NCBI GenBank assembly: GCA_028702895.1 | Contig: JAQVNZ010000002.1 | Coordinates: 33,175 to 97,174 of the forward strand | From: Candidatus Iainarchaeum sp. | GTDB lineage: Archaea > Iainarchaeota > Iainarchaeia > Iainarchaeales > JAAZKV01 | Direction of reading: 5' to 3' | Length of the DNA stretch: 64,000 bases | Shown: piece by piece, positions 47,684-55,464 of the stretch | How positions within the stretch are numbered: the stretch's first letter is position 1 | How the letters are laid out: each line of letters starts with the position of its first letter | Notes under the pieces: generated by a model | The model's database searches: none | Seen by the model: only the letters and a program-made list of their open reading frames with translations | What the model was told of the DNA's origin: nothing | Program-made: the position numbers and the translations under genes

Positions 47684-48280
47684 ATGAAAACAATACAAAT
47701 TAATGTTGGAGGATTTGATAATAATTTCTCTTACTTAATAATAGGTGAAAATAATTCAGGTATCCTAATTGATCCAACTGGAGACAAAGAAAAAATATTA
47801 TCTGTTTTAAAATCAAATAAAATTAAACTAATATTACAATTAATTACACACGCTCACCCAGATCACGTAGAACTAGTAAAATATTTTAGTGAACAAGGAA
47901 TAAAATTAAAACAATTCTCTCAATTATTAGAAAAACCGGTTTTTGAAATTATGGGATTAAAAATAAAAACAATTTTTACTCCCGGCCACACAAAAGACTC
48001 AGTTTGTTACTTAATAGAAAATAATTTGTTTACAGGAGACACGCTATTTGTAAGAGGAATTGGTACTACAGCATATGGTGGAAATCCTATAGAACAAAAA
48101 AAATCTCTTGAATTATTATCTACTCTAAACCCCGTGATAATTGTTTGGCCCGGTCACGATTATGGTGGTAATAGTTCTAGTTTGGGTGAAGCACTTGCTA
48201 ATTCAAATATTCGACCAAGCAAAAAAACGTTTGAAGAATTACGCAAAAAAATAAGTGATTATGAATCAAAATTAGATTAA
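47684..48280 (+). CDS. Metallo-beta-lactamase-fold hydrolase (glyoxalase II-like)
   Basis: 198 aa. The metal-binding motif is THAHPDH (55-61), with TPGHTKDSVCY near 105, FTGDTLF near 120 and a C-terminal WPGHDYGG histidine. This matches small MBL hydrolases such as hydroxyacylglutathione hydrolase-like enzymes. Substrate cannot be defined. It converges with the ZIP transporter (2-base gap). Confidence 0.9.
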   Translation: MKTIQINVGGFDNNFSYLIIGENNSGILIDPTGDKEKILSVLKSNKIKLILQLITHAHPDHVELVKYFSEQGIKLKQFSQLLEKPVFEIMGLKIKTIFTPGHTKDSVCYLIENNLFTGDTLFVRGIGTTAYGGNPIEQKKSLELLSTLNPVIIVWPGHDYGGNSSSLGEALANSNIRPSKKTFEELRKKISDYESKLD

Positions 48281-48281
48281 T

Positions 48282-49019
48282 TTAATGTAAATGTAACAAA
48301 GTTACGCCCATCATTAGGCCAATTCCTATTAGAATGAAAATTAATTGGGATATAGAGTTTTTTATATTAGGGTTCTTGTGTAATTCAGGAATTAAATCAG
48401 TTGCTGCAATATAAATAAATCCACCAGCAGTAATAGCTACAATAATAGGAGTTAATCCTTGTATTAAATTACTAAAAATAATTGTTAGAATTGCTCCAAG
48501 AAACGCTGTTAAAGCTATGGCAAAATTTGCTATTAAAGCTTGTTTTCTACTAAAACCACCCTTTAATAATACTCCAAAATCACCTATCTCTTGTGGGATC
48601 TCGTGCAATGCTATTGCAATGGCAGTAACAAAACCTAATTGAACACTAATCATAAAAGTTCCAGCTAGTAAAGCTCCGTCAAGCATATTATGTAACGCGT
48701 CCCCGATTAAATTCATATAAGTAAAAGAAAGATGTTTGTGTTCTGCTTTATGACAATGGTGCCAAAAAACAAATTTTTCTAGAATAAAAAATAATATCAT
48801 TCCAATTAGAACGAAAATAAATAATTCTTCTAATAATCCATCATGTGCTAGTTCAGGTAATAAGTGTAAAAAAACGCTTCCAAGTAATGCTCCAACAGAT
48901 AATGATACTAATAAATCCAGTCTTTTATCTAACTTTTTTTTATTTATGGCTAGAGTTAATACTCCGATTAATGAGATTAAAGATATTATTAATATAGAAA
49001 AGAATAATTCGAATAACAT
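48282..49019 (-). CDS. ZIP-family divalent metal transporter
   Basis: 245 aa, with eight membrane helices. The transport-site motifs are GDALHNMLDGALLAGTF in TM4 and ALHEIPQEIGDFGVLLKGGFS in TM5, the two hallmarks of ZIP carriers. A histidine pair (WHHCHKAEHKH) is in the long loop. Function is zinc or iron import. Its presence fits a cell with some remaining zinc proteins. Confidence 0.92.
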   Translation of the reverse strand: MLFELFFSILIISLISLIGVLTLAINKKKLDKRLDLLVSLSVGALLGSVFLHLLPELAHDGLLEELFIFVLIGMILFFILEKFVFWHHCHKAEHKHLSFTYMNLIGDALHNMLDGALLAGTFMISVQLGFVTAIAIALHEIPQEIGDFGVLLKGGFSRKQALIANFAIALTAFLGAILTIIFSNLIQGLTPIIVAITAGGFIYIAATDLIPELHKNPNIKNSISQLIFILIGIGLMMGVTLLHLH

Positions 49020-49141
49020 AAAATATGTTTTCTGTTTAATGTTTATAAAACTATTTTTAAAAACAAAATTATGTTTTTGAAATTAAATTTTTTTTAATTG
49101 ATTTTTTTGTTTTAATTTATTATTTTTTTAATTAATTTTTT

Positions 49142-49501
49142 TTATGCGATAATTAATCTTCCTTTTGGTCTTGCACTAACTTCTTCTAATGCTACTCTTT
49201 CAAAATGAATTTCTTCACCACTATTATATTCTTCTTTATTAGAATTAGCAATCATTAGTACTACTTGTGCACCTTTATGACAACAAAAACCTTCTCCGTA
49301 ATTACTTTCTACGCTAACAATTTTTTTATCAGTTCCGCAAACAATCATTTCTCTAGTAATTGCTCCATCAACTAGTTTTCCTATAACACAAACTTCTTCT
49401 GTTCCAAAGAATTGATCCGTCTTTAAAACCATTATTTTGCCTCGTATAGCAGAATTTTGCGTTCCTGTAGAACTATTAAATGTTAATGTTGTTAAACTCA
49501 T
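49142..49501 (-). CDS. Small translation-factor-like beta-barrel protein (EF-Tu domain II-like)
   Basis: 119 aa, not assigned with certainty. Beta-strand pattern RGKIMVLKTDQFFGTEEVCVIGKLVDGAITREMIVCG...IVSVESNYGEGFCCHKGAQVVLMI resembles domain II of translational GTPases: 'GxVxxGxIxxGxxV', 'A..G..V.L.I.G', and 'I..GE.IHF'. No GTPase domain is attached. It has a ribosome-binding site (GGGTGATAAAATG) and a TATA-like element upstream. Stand-alone members of this kind in archaea lack a known function. Confidence 0.55.
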   Translation of the reverse strand: MSLTTLTFNSSTGTQNSAIRGKIMVLKTDQFFGTEEVCVIGKLVDGAITREMIVCGTDKKIVSVESNYGEGFCCHKGAQVVLMIANSNKEEYNSGEEIHFERVALEEVSARPKGRLIIA

Positions 49502-49734
49502 TTTATCACCCTCGTTAATTCAAAACATTTTGATTAAGTACGTTTTTGTTATTAAGAATGCATTATGTTATATTCTAACAAAAAATGCTCTCTAACTTTG
49601 TTTTTCAAACAATTTTTTTAAAAATAGCTTTTGTGTGGGAGCCATTTTATAATAATTCTTGTAAGATAATACAATTTTTGTACTTTTATTAAAATATGTT
49701 AAAGTTATATTTAAAGGTTATTATGATTTTAGAG

Positions 49735-50598
49735 TTATAATAATTTTCTCTTATCTTTTTTGGGTTCTAATAAATAATTTTTGGAATTAACAACACTTTT
49801 TTTTGTTTCAAATTCCAAATTTTTTCTAGCATCTCCCGCGATTTTTCCACCCTTGTTTGCAGCAACTTTGTTTTCATTAAATCCTTGGGCATCTTTTGCC
49901 TTGGCAATTTCACTAGTGGCTTTTTCACCAAGCATACCAAAAATTAGTTCTAAATCATCCATATGATCCCTTAAATTTTCTTTTTTTAATCCCTTAAATT
50001 CTTTGTATTCTTTAGGAGTCATGTCAAAGGTAGCTTTACTTATTTCTGCTGTTAGAATAGCATATTCTTTTTCTAATCCTACATTTCTTTTTTTCCATTC
50101 ATCAGTTAGTTCGTCTCTGATTATTATTCCTCTTACTCTTTTTTCTATCCAAGCGTCTGAATATCCTTTTGCTTGGTATATTTCTCTCATTCTTTTCCCC
50201 GCTAGTTCTGGATTTTCTATTTCTTTTACTCTGTCATAACCAACTTTTGCTAGCCATAATTTGAATGGTTCTGCGTTTTTTGAAGGGATTGATTGGATAA
50301 TTCTAAAAGCGCCTTCTGTGTTTGTACAATCAGTTTCTCTTAATTTACCATCTTCAGCAACCAATTTCAACTGTACGATAAAATCGTACGGTTGATTTCT
50401 CTCTTGTTCAATTTTTATTTTTAAATCCGACCAATACCTTTTAGGTATTGTACTATCAGTTAGTGCTTCAATAATATCTACTACTGAAAACCACCATTCT
50501 TCTTTAAACCAGGTTTTTCTAATTCTTTTTTCATTAAAAAAAGCTATTTTTTGTAGTGAAGAATTATCAGATTTTTTTAATTGTTTTTTTAAACTCAT
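49735..50598 (-). CDS. Bro-N domain protein (DinD/antirepressor-like)
   Basis: 287 aa. The N-terminal Bro-N domain has KRIRKTWFKEEWWFSVVDIIEALTDSTIPKRYWSDLKIKIEQE and KLVAEDGKLRETDCTNTEGAFRIIQSIPSKNAEPFKLWLAKVGYDRVKE. This extends into the longer DNA-damage-inducible protein D-like C-terminal part (LRDHMDDLELIFGMLGEKATSEIAKAKDAQGFNENKVAANKGGKIAG). It is a family seen in viruses, plasmids and bacterial or archaeal chromosomes. It is likely transferred; the role here is unknown. Confidence 0.85.
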   Translation of the reverse strand: MSLKKQLKKSDNSSLQKIAFFNEKRIRKTWFKEEWWFSVVDIIEALTDSTIPKRYWSDLKIKIEQERNQPYDFIVQLKLVAEDGKLRETDCTNTEGAFRIIQSIPSKNAEPFKLWLAKVGYDRVKEIENPELAGKRMREIYQAKGYSDAWIEKRVRGIIIRDELTDEWKKRNVGLEKEYAILTAEISKATFDMTPKEYKEFKGLKKENLRDHMDDLELIFGMLGEKATSEIAKAKDAQGFNENKVAANKGGKIAGDARKNLEFETKKSVVNSKNYLLEPKKDKRKLL

Positions 50599-51025
50599 TT
50601 TTAATCAACTAATAATCCTTTTAATTAAATAATATTTAAACGTTTCTAGAGTAGTTTGCCGGTGTATGCGCTTTAAGTGTTTTTTTTTATTGTGTATTAA
50701 AAAAAAGTTTTTTTATGTTTGTGAAAATAAATTTGAAGGGTGCGTTTTGCGCTGTTGGCAATATTGTTTAAATCGTCTTTATTATGCATTTTATTATGAA
50801 TTAAGTATTTGCTATTTTTTTAGAAGTCGTTTTGCGCAGTTAATTTAATTCGCTAAATGTGTTTTTGCGCTTTGAAATTAATATTAAAAAATAGCTGTAA
50901 TTAAATTATAATAAAAATCTACTCAATACAATAAACAAATGTTGGGGGTGTGGATAAAAAATTTTGTTAACAATCCAAAAGAAATCTGAGTTCTTTTTGG
51001 GAAAAGGTTAACAAAAGCAAATTGT
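50599..51025. other. 427-bp intergenic stretch without a recognisable gene
   Basis: AT-rich region between the Bro-N gene and the abiE remnants. The short open frame at 50666-50848 has biased, cysteine-aromatic-rich composition and looks spurious. The string ttttgcgc recurs (around 50745, 50830, 50863) with a related tatgcgc at about 50667, which is unusual in this AT-rich DNA. No RNA gene could be seen. Confidence 0.5.
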
Positions 51026-51166
51026 TTATTTTAAAATTTCTTCTGAAATTAATTTTAATTCCTTTATTGCTTTTTTAACATATGAATAATATTCTTTTTC
51101 TAAAAGTTGAGTATCTTTTATTTTTGTGAGATTAGAAATCTTTGATATTAAGTCTTGTGGAATCAT
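51026..51166 (-). pseudogene. AbiEii toxin, N-terminal remnant (46 codons)
   Basis: Translates to MIPQDLISKISNLTKIKDTQLLEKEYYSYVKKAIKELK.., resembling the N-terminal helix of AbiEii nucleotidyltransferases. Its ATG overlaps the AbiEi stop by four bases (ATGA), exactly the way a normal abiEi-abiEii pair is arranged. It stops after 46 codons, before the catalytic GS/D-D motifs. Confidence 0.5.
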
Positions 51167-51798
51167 GTTAATTCCTCAATTATAACTTTAATTGTTTTAG
51201 GATATTTTTTTGAATATTCGCATAATTTTTTTTTATTTGACTTTTCAATCCAGTCTATTAGATATTCTTTTATTGAATCATTGTTTTCGCCAGAATATTT
51301 TTTTAAATATATAATATCTAAAATTGTTTTTTCTAAATCAGAAAAAGGGTATTTTTCTTTTTTTATTCCAAATTTACACAAATCTTTTTTTAATTTTATA
51401 AATTTTATTTTTCTACCAAGAATATTTATTGGTCTTGGTCGAAATATGGTATCGGAGATTACATAGTCTATTGAGAATGATTCGTGAGTAATATTATTGT
51501 TTTTTATGGCAGTTTCTAGTCCAAAATACCAGTTTTTTATGTTTTTATATTCCATTGCTTTAGAAATCGCTTCAAAAACAATTGGGGGATTACTATTTAA
51601 TTTGCGTTCTTGAATGCTTGGCACATAAAAAAAACCTCTAAAAATTCGGTAAATATATTTGTTAGTTAATAAATAATTTATTGCGCTAGCATAACTTAAT
51701 TTTAGTTTTATACAAATGTCTTTGATTTCTTCTTTTGAAAGGTATCTTTCATCAATTAATAGAATTTTTCTTACAAGTATTGAATAAGCCATTTTCAT
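51163..51798 (-). CDS. AbiEi-like antitoxin/transcriptional regulator
   Basis: 211 aa. The N-terminal winged-helix reads LLIDERYLSKEEIKDICIKLKLSYASAINYLLTNKYIYRIFRGFFYVP, then KNIKNWYFGLETAIKNNNITHESFSIDYVISD, then SDLEKTILDIIYLKKYSGENND. This is the AbiEi (type IV antitoxin) layout. It should pair with an AbiEii nucleotidyltransferase, which is broken here. An imperfect inverted repeat acatagtatatgt lies upstream (about 51811) and may be its operator. Confidence 0.75.
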   Translation of the reverse strand: MKMAYSILVRKILLIDERYLSKEEIKDICIKLKLSYASAINYLLTNKYIYRIFRGFFYVPSIQERKLNSNPPIVFEAISKAMEYKNIKNWYFGLETAIKNNNITHESFSIDYVISDTIFRPRPINILGRKIKFIKLKKDLCKFGIKKEKYPFSDLEKTILDIIYLKKYSGENNDSIKEYLIDWIEKSNKKKLCEYSKKYPKTIKVIIEELT

Positions 51799-51949
51799 TA
51801 TATATCACAAATACATAGTATATGTGTAATTATAATATAAATATATTTGTTGGGTTATTAACGTAATATTTTGGTTTTAAAAATATTCTGGTTGGGGTGC
51901 TTGTTAATAGCTCAAAATAAATCCACTCTTCTTTAGTGGGGGATGAGAT

Positions 51950-52276
51950 TCAAACAATTTTTTTAAAATATTTTTGTAATTGTTCTTTTATTTCAAAGAA
52001 ATTAGGATAGTTTTTTACTAGTCTCTTAATTTCTGTTTCATAGAGTCTTTCTTTTCTATTAATTGCTTGATCTAATTCTTTTAAATCAAATTTTTTGTTT
52101 ATAGTATCTAATTTTTCTTGTATTTCTTTTTTGGTTACTATTTCTGTTTGAGTTAAATAATAAAAATCATATAAATCCCTTGCTTTTTCTCGTGTTAGTA
52201 TTGTTCTTATTTTTTCTAATAATATTTCTTTTTTACTTAAAACTATTACTTCAAATAAAGGTAGTTCTATATCCAA
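51950..52276 (-). pseudogene. AbiEii toxin, C-terminal fragment
   Basis: 108 codons reading VIVLSKKEILLEKIRTILTREKARDLYDFYYLTQTEIVTKKEIQEKL, the conserved C-terminal part of AbiEii-type nucleotidyltransferases (catalytic-domain tail 'EKIRTILTREKARDLYDFYYL'). It has no N-terminal catalytic half; upstream the frame is broken at a run of nine A's (52282-52290). It is immediately downstream of fic. Confidence 0.65.
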
Positions 52277-52303
52277 ACCTATTTTTTTTTATTACCATTT
52301 TAA

Positions 52304-53239
52304 TCAACTTCTCAAAAATTCTTTTATTTGTCTAAAATATTCTTTTAAGGTGAATTCAATCAATTCTTTTGGATTATTCTTTTCAACTGAATTAATCAGT
52401 GCTTCAAAGTAAGGTTCTTTCTTTTCAGAAATATTTAACAAAGGAAAATCTTCACCCAACAGGGTTTTGTTAAAAACTAGTCGACAAACTCTTTTGTTTC
52501 CATCCAAAAATGGGTGAATACTATAAATTTTGAAGTGTGCTACTGCTGCTTTCTCTAAAGGACCCAGTTTTGTGTGGTTGTACCATTCAACGAATTCATC
52601 TAGCAAATCTGAAACTTTATTAAAGTGTGGCGGGCGATAACCAATTTCTATACTTAAAGGATTTTTTTCATCTCTTTTATGCAAATAAACTTGCTTATCC
52701 CTAATCTTTCCAGGATTTTTTGTCTCAAACTCAGACATTGCTTTCTTATGCAAATCAAATAAATATTTCTTATCTAACTTTTCAACATGCTTTATTGATT
52801 CAACAGCTTGCAACATATTTTTACTTATTTTTTCTTTTAAAGACAAATCTAACTCTTTTATGTATGCCTCTTTAATATCATTCAAACTAACATCAACATC
52901 TTCAGTTGTCAAAGTTGTTAAAGTAAAAAGAATTGTTTGATCAATCTCAAACTTTTTTCTCTTTGCAGGAGACAAAGAAGCAAACTTTTTATTAAAAGCA
53001 TCACGGAAAAGCAAAGCCTTGATTAAATCATCTTTTGAAATAACTTGAACTGAATAGTCTTTTTTTGAAAGCTTTAAAATTAACTCTTCTTTAAACTTAA
53101 TTTCAATTGACTCTAATTTAGAAGCTGTCGGTTTCTTTGAACCAATGTATTTACTGAAGCTCTTTGATTTATTAATCAAAAAATAGCTTAGAAAAGAGTA
53201 GTAATATTCTTTGCCCTTAAGTTTCTTTACAACAAGCAT
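52304..53239 (-). CDS. Fic family AMP-transferase-like protein
   Basis: 311 aa. The catalytic Fic motif is HPFLDGNKRVCR (242-253), with catalytic His242 and Asp246-Gly-Asn; lysine replaces the second glycine of the usual DGNGR. The flap has NPLSIEIGYRPPHF. The N-terminal 90 residues are an archaeal-type extension (KGKEYYYSFLSYF). No classical (S/T)xxxE(G/N) inhibitory motif was found by eye. Fic enzymes AMPylate or otherwise modify proteins. It may have been inserted into an AbiEii gene. Confidence 0.9.
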   Translation of the reverse strand: MLVVKKLKGKEYYYSFLSYFLINKSKSFSKYIGSKKPTASKLESIEIKFKEELILKLSKKDYSVQVISKDDLIKALLFRDAFNKKFASLSPAKRKKFEIDQTILFTLTTLTTEDVDVSLNDIKEAYIKELDLSLKEKISKNMLQAVESIKHVEKLDKKYLFDLHKKAMSEFETKNPGKIRDKQVYLHKRDEKNPLSIEIGYRPPHFNKVSDLLDEFVEWYNHTKLGPLEKAAVAHFKIYSIHPFLDGNKRVCRLVFNKTLLGEDFPLLNISEKKEPYFEALINSVEKNNPKELIEFTLKEYFRQIKEFLRS

Positions 53240-53246
53240 ATACTAA

Positions 53247-53326
53247 TTAGGTAGATAAATCTATTTAAACTCATCTACCTAACTTATCTTTTTAGGCAGA
53301 TAAAACCAATAGAAAAATCTACCTAA
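53247..53326 (-). promoter_or_regulatory. Operator-like array upstream of fic
   Basis: Four 10-base boxes alternate in orientation: ttaggtagat (53247), atctacctaa (53273), ttaggcagat (53292), atctacctaa (53317). They form two inverted-repeat pairs with 15-16-base spacing, immediately upstream of the fic start (53239). Such arrays are typical operator sites for a dimeric repressor; they also could be a former promoter region of a toxin. Confidence 0.65.
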
Positions 53327-53430
53327 CTATCCTTTTTTATTGTTTCATCAAAATTCTCTTCTTTTACTGCTACAAAATCAAGGTCTTCTGAAAATCGATC
53401 TAAACCATAAAATTTAGTTAAATGTTGTTT
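53323..53430 (-). pseudogene. AbiEii toxin, middle fragment
   Basis: A stretch of 35 codons translates to KQHLTKFYGLDRFSEDLDFVAVKEENFDE.. (written here in part). The GLDRFSEDLDF motif is the nucleotidyltransferase catalytic signature (S/D-D). It ends in TAG next to the fic operator, and the frame is closed by a TAA upstream. With the C-terminal fragment downstream of fic, it suggests an AbiEii gene split by fic. Confidence 0.6.
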
Positions 53431-53531
53431 TTAACACAGAACAATTATTTGTTTTTAAAAAAAGAATTTAAATTTTATTAGAGTTTTTTGTAGTGGGTTA
53501 TAAATTTATATTATCAAACACAAAGTTATTT

Positions 53532-54512
53532 TTATATTACCGAGCACATATTATCTACTTTTTCATCATCTTCATATGGTATTAGTGGATGAACTTTTTC
53601 TACAGTGTAAGGATTGTTTTGATTAATTGGTATTTGCCATAAAGGTAACACCCAATCTGGTGTAGACATGAACTCGTCTAGTGTAACCCAATTAACATTA
53701 TTAGTATTCCAATAATCTAACCACATATCATTCCAAATTTTTAATCCACCACCAATATAAGTGTGTGAAGTAGGAGTAATCCTGTGATGTTCTCCAAACC
53801 AACCAATTTCTTTGTCTGTTAAAGGTAACATTGCTCTATCAAGTTCTTCTCTCATATCACTTGGACAACCAGCTCTCTCATAAAAAGAAAAATCGCATAA
53901 ACTACCATATTCAAATGGTACTAGTGCTATTAGTGAAACTGATAATATTTTAACATTATAATCTTCTATCTCATACACTGTTGCTTTGTTACCGGTTGTT
54001 CCTCTAGCTGTAACATATTCTATTCCCAATTCTTCTGCAACTTTAATAGTATTCATGTCAGAAGCCATGTATCTTGAAGAAATGATTCTTGGTCTAAAAC
54101 CAACACATTCTTCTATTTCATCCATCATAGTAACAATCCTTGATTTTTGTTCTTCGTATGGGATACCCCAAAAAGGAGCTCCAACATTAGAAGGAACTAA
54201 TTCTAACTTTTCATAAGAAAGCGCTTTTTTTACGGCTTCACAATTATTATTAACAAATTCAGGTGTAACCATTAAAATTCCAGTAATATCTCTTTGCTTC
54301 ATTTGTTCAACCATAGTATCAAGACCAGTTGGTTCGCCAGTTGATTCAATTAAAATCATTAGTCCTTGAGGAGGAGTTTGAAAATTTATAGTATTAAATA
54401 ATGCTAAGATTATAGTACAAATAACTAGTATTATTCCTATTGCAATAATAAGATTCTTATTATCACTTATTTTTTTATTATCACTTATTTTCTTATTATT
54501 CATTTTAACCAT
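53532..54512 (-). CDS. Polysaccharide deacetylase-like secreted protein
   Basis: 326 aa, with an N-terminal membrane anchor (residues 20-42). The extracytoplasmic part resembles the NodB/DUF2334-type deacetylase fold: GLMILIESTGEPTGLDTMVEQMKQRDITGILMVTPEFVNNNC, RIISSRYMASDMNTIKVAEELGIEYVTARGTT. Classical His-Asp motifs are not clear, so catalysis is uncertain. A KKISDN unit is repeated (residues 6-18). Envelope or glycan role inferred. Confidence 0.65.
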   Translation of the reverse strand: MVKMNNKKISDNKKISDNKNLIIAIGIILVICTIILALFNTINFQTPPQGLMILIESTGEPTGLDTMVEQMKQRDITGILMVTPEFVNNNCEAVKKALSYEKLELVPSNVGAPFWGIPYEEQKSRIVTMMDEIEECVGFRPRIISSRYMASDMNTIKVAEELGIEYVTARGTTGNKATVYEIEDYNVKILSVSLIALVPFEYGSLCDFSFYERAGCPSDMREELDRAMLPLTDKEIGWFGEHHRITPTSHTYIGGGLKIWNDMWLDYWNTNNVNWVTLDEFMSTPDWVLPLWQIPINQNNPYTVEKVHPLIPYEDDEKVDNMCSVI

Positions 54513-54661
54513 TTCAACTAAATAAAGTCTTAAACTTATTTAAAGGTTTAGGTTTTTTATTATAAAAAATGATTATAATTGTTTTTTTTTAATAATTTTT
54601 TCTTGATTTAAGATAATACTAAAACAAAAGGATTTTATTTTAGAAAAATTAATATGATTGT

Positions 54662-55222
54662 ATGAATGATTCAATAAAATTATCTTCTTTAAAAATTTCT
54701 ATTAGTATTGCTAGAAAAAAAGATTTAATTGAACTAAAAAAAGATGCTAGTCAATTTTATGCTCCGCCAAGAATAAGTGATTCTAAAACTGAAACAATTT
54801 TTGTTGCAAGAGAATCTAATTCAAAAGAAAAAAAAATAGTTGGTTTTGTTACTAGTTCAACTATAAATGAGGGTAGAGAGGTAATTGGTAGAGTAAACTT
54901 GTTGTCTACTAGAAAAGGTTTTGATTGTAGAAAAATAGGGTCTAGGTTACTTGGTAAAACCAATTCTTTTTTTATTGCAAGAGGAATAAAAAGAGCTGAA
55001 TTAATTTCTTTTGCTAACAAATTTTATGCTAAAACAAATTATCGTGAAAGAATGTGTGATGCTGATGAATTTGAGAGTTCTATTAAAACTCTTGAAGCAA
55101 AATTAAAAAGAAAAAAAGTTAGAGAAATTTTATTAACAAAAGAGAGAAAAAAAAGATTAACTTTAGCATCACAAAATACTATTAATAAAGAAAAATGGTT
55201 AAAAAGAAAAAAACGAGTTTGA
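54662..55222 (+). CDS. GNAT-type N-acetyltransferase-like protein
   Basis: 186 aa. The pattern IVGFVTSSTINEGREVIGRVNLLSTRKGFDCRKIGSRLLGKTNSFFIARGIKRAELISFANKFYAKTNYRE fits a GNAT fold, with a CRKIGSRLL stretch at the acetyl-CoA-binding position (usual consensus Q/RxxGxG/A). The C-terminal 60 residues are an extremely basic helix, unlike ordinary GNATs, possibly nucleic-acid contact. Substrate unknown. Confidence 0.65.
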   Translation: MNDSIKLSSLKISISIARKKDLIELKKDASQFYAPPRISDSKTETIFVARESNSKEKKIVGFVTSSTINEGREVIGRVNLLSTRKGFDCRKIGSRLLGKTNSFFIARGIKRAELISFANKFYAKTNYRERMCDADEFESSIKTLEAKLKRKKVREILLTKERKKRLTLASQNTINKEKWLKRKKRV

Positions 55223-55256
55223 TTTAAATCTAATAAAATTTTTTTAGTTTTTTTGT

Positions 55257-55382
55257 TTAAAACTTTTTTTTAGATTTTAATTTTGCAGGATATGGTGGTC
55301 CTCGTTTTGCTTGTAGGGGTATTTTTAGACTTGTTTTAATCAAAAAACTTTTGTTTAATATTTTAGGTTTTTTTAGTGGCAT
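55257..55382 (-). CDS. Small basic protein (41 aa), unknown
   Basis: Translates to a proline- and lysine-rich peptide with MPLKKPKILNKSFLIKTSLKI and AKRGPPYPAKLKSKKKF in two parts. TTTAAATA lies about 30 bases upstream of the ATG, suitable for a leaderless transcript, and no Shine-Dalgarno is present. Composition resembles small ribosome-associated proteins, but no family was recognised. Confidence 0.4.
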   Translation of the reverse strand: MPLKKPKILNKSFLIKTSLKIPLQAKRGPPYPAKLKSKKKF

Positions 55383-55464
55383 AATATATTTTTAGATTTC
55401 ATTGTATTTAAAAGTAGTGTTCGAATAATATTTTTTTATTATCCTTATTTTTTTAAAATTTAAT

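Noticed and set aside
49600..49660. 17-codon minus-strand ORF (MAPTQKLFLKKLFEKQS)
   Set aside because: Too short to support, with no conserved partner or clear ribosome-binding site.
50666..50848. 60-codon open frame on the plus strand
   Set aside because: Composition is rich in Cys, Phe and Tyr and unlike a real protein; no ribosome-binding site and no family resemblance.
51910..51956. gtgggggatgagattcaaac as a tRNA 3'-end remnant
   Set aside because: Resembles a T-arm/acceptor only loosely, and the same bases form a ccact/agtgg hairpin after the AbiEii fragment; not enough to call.
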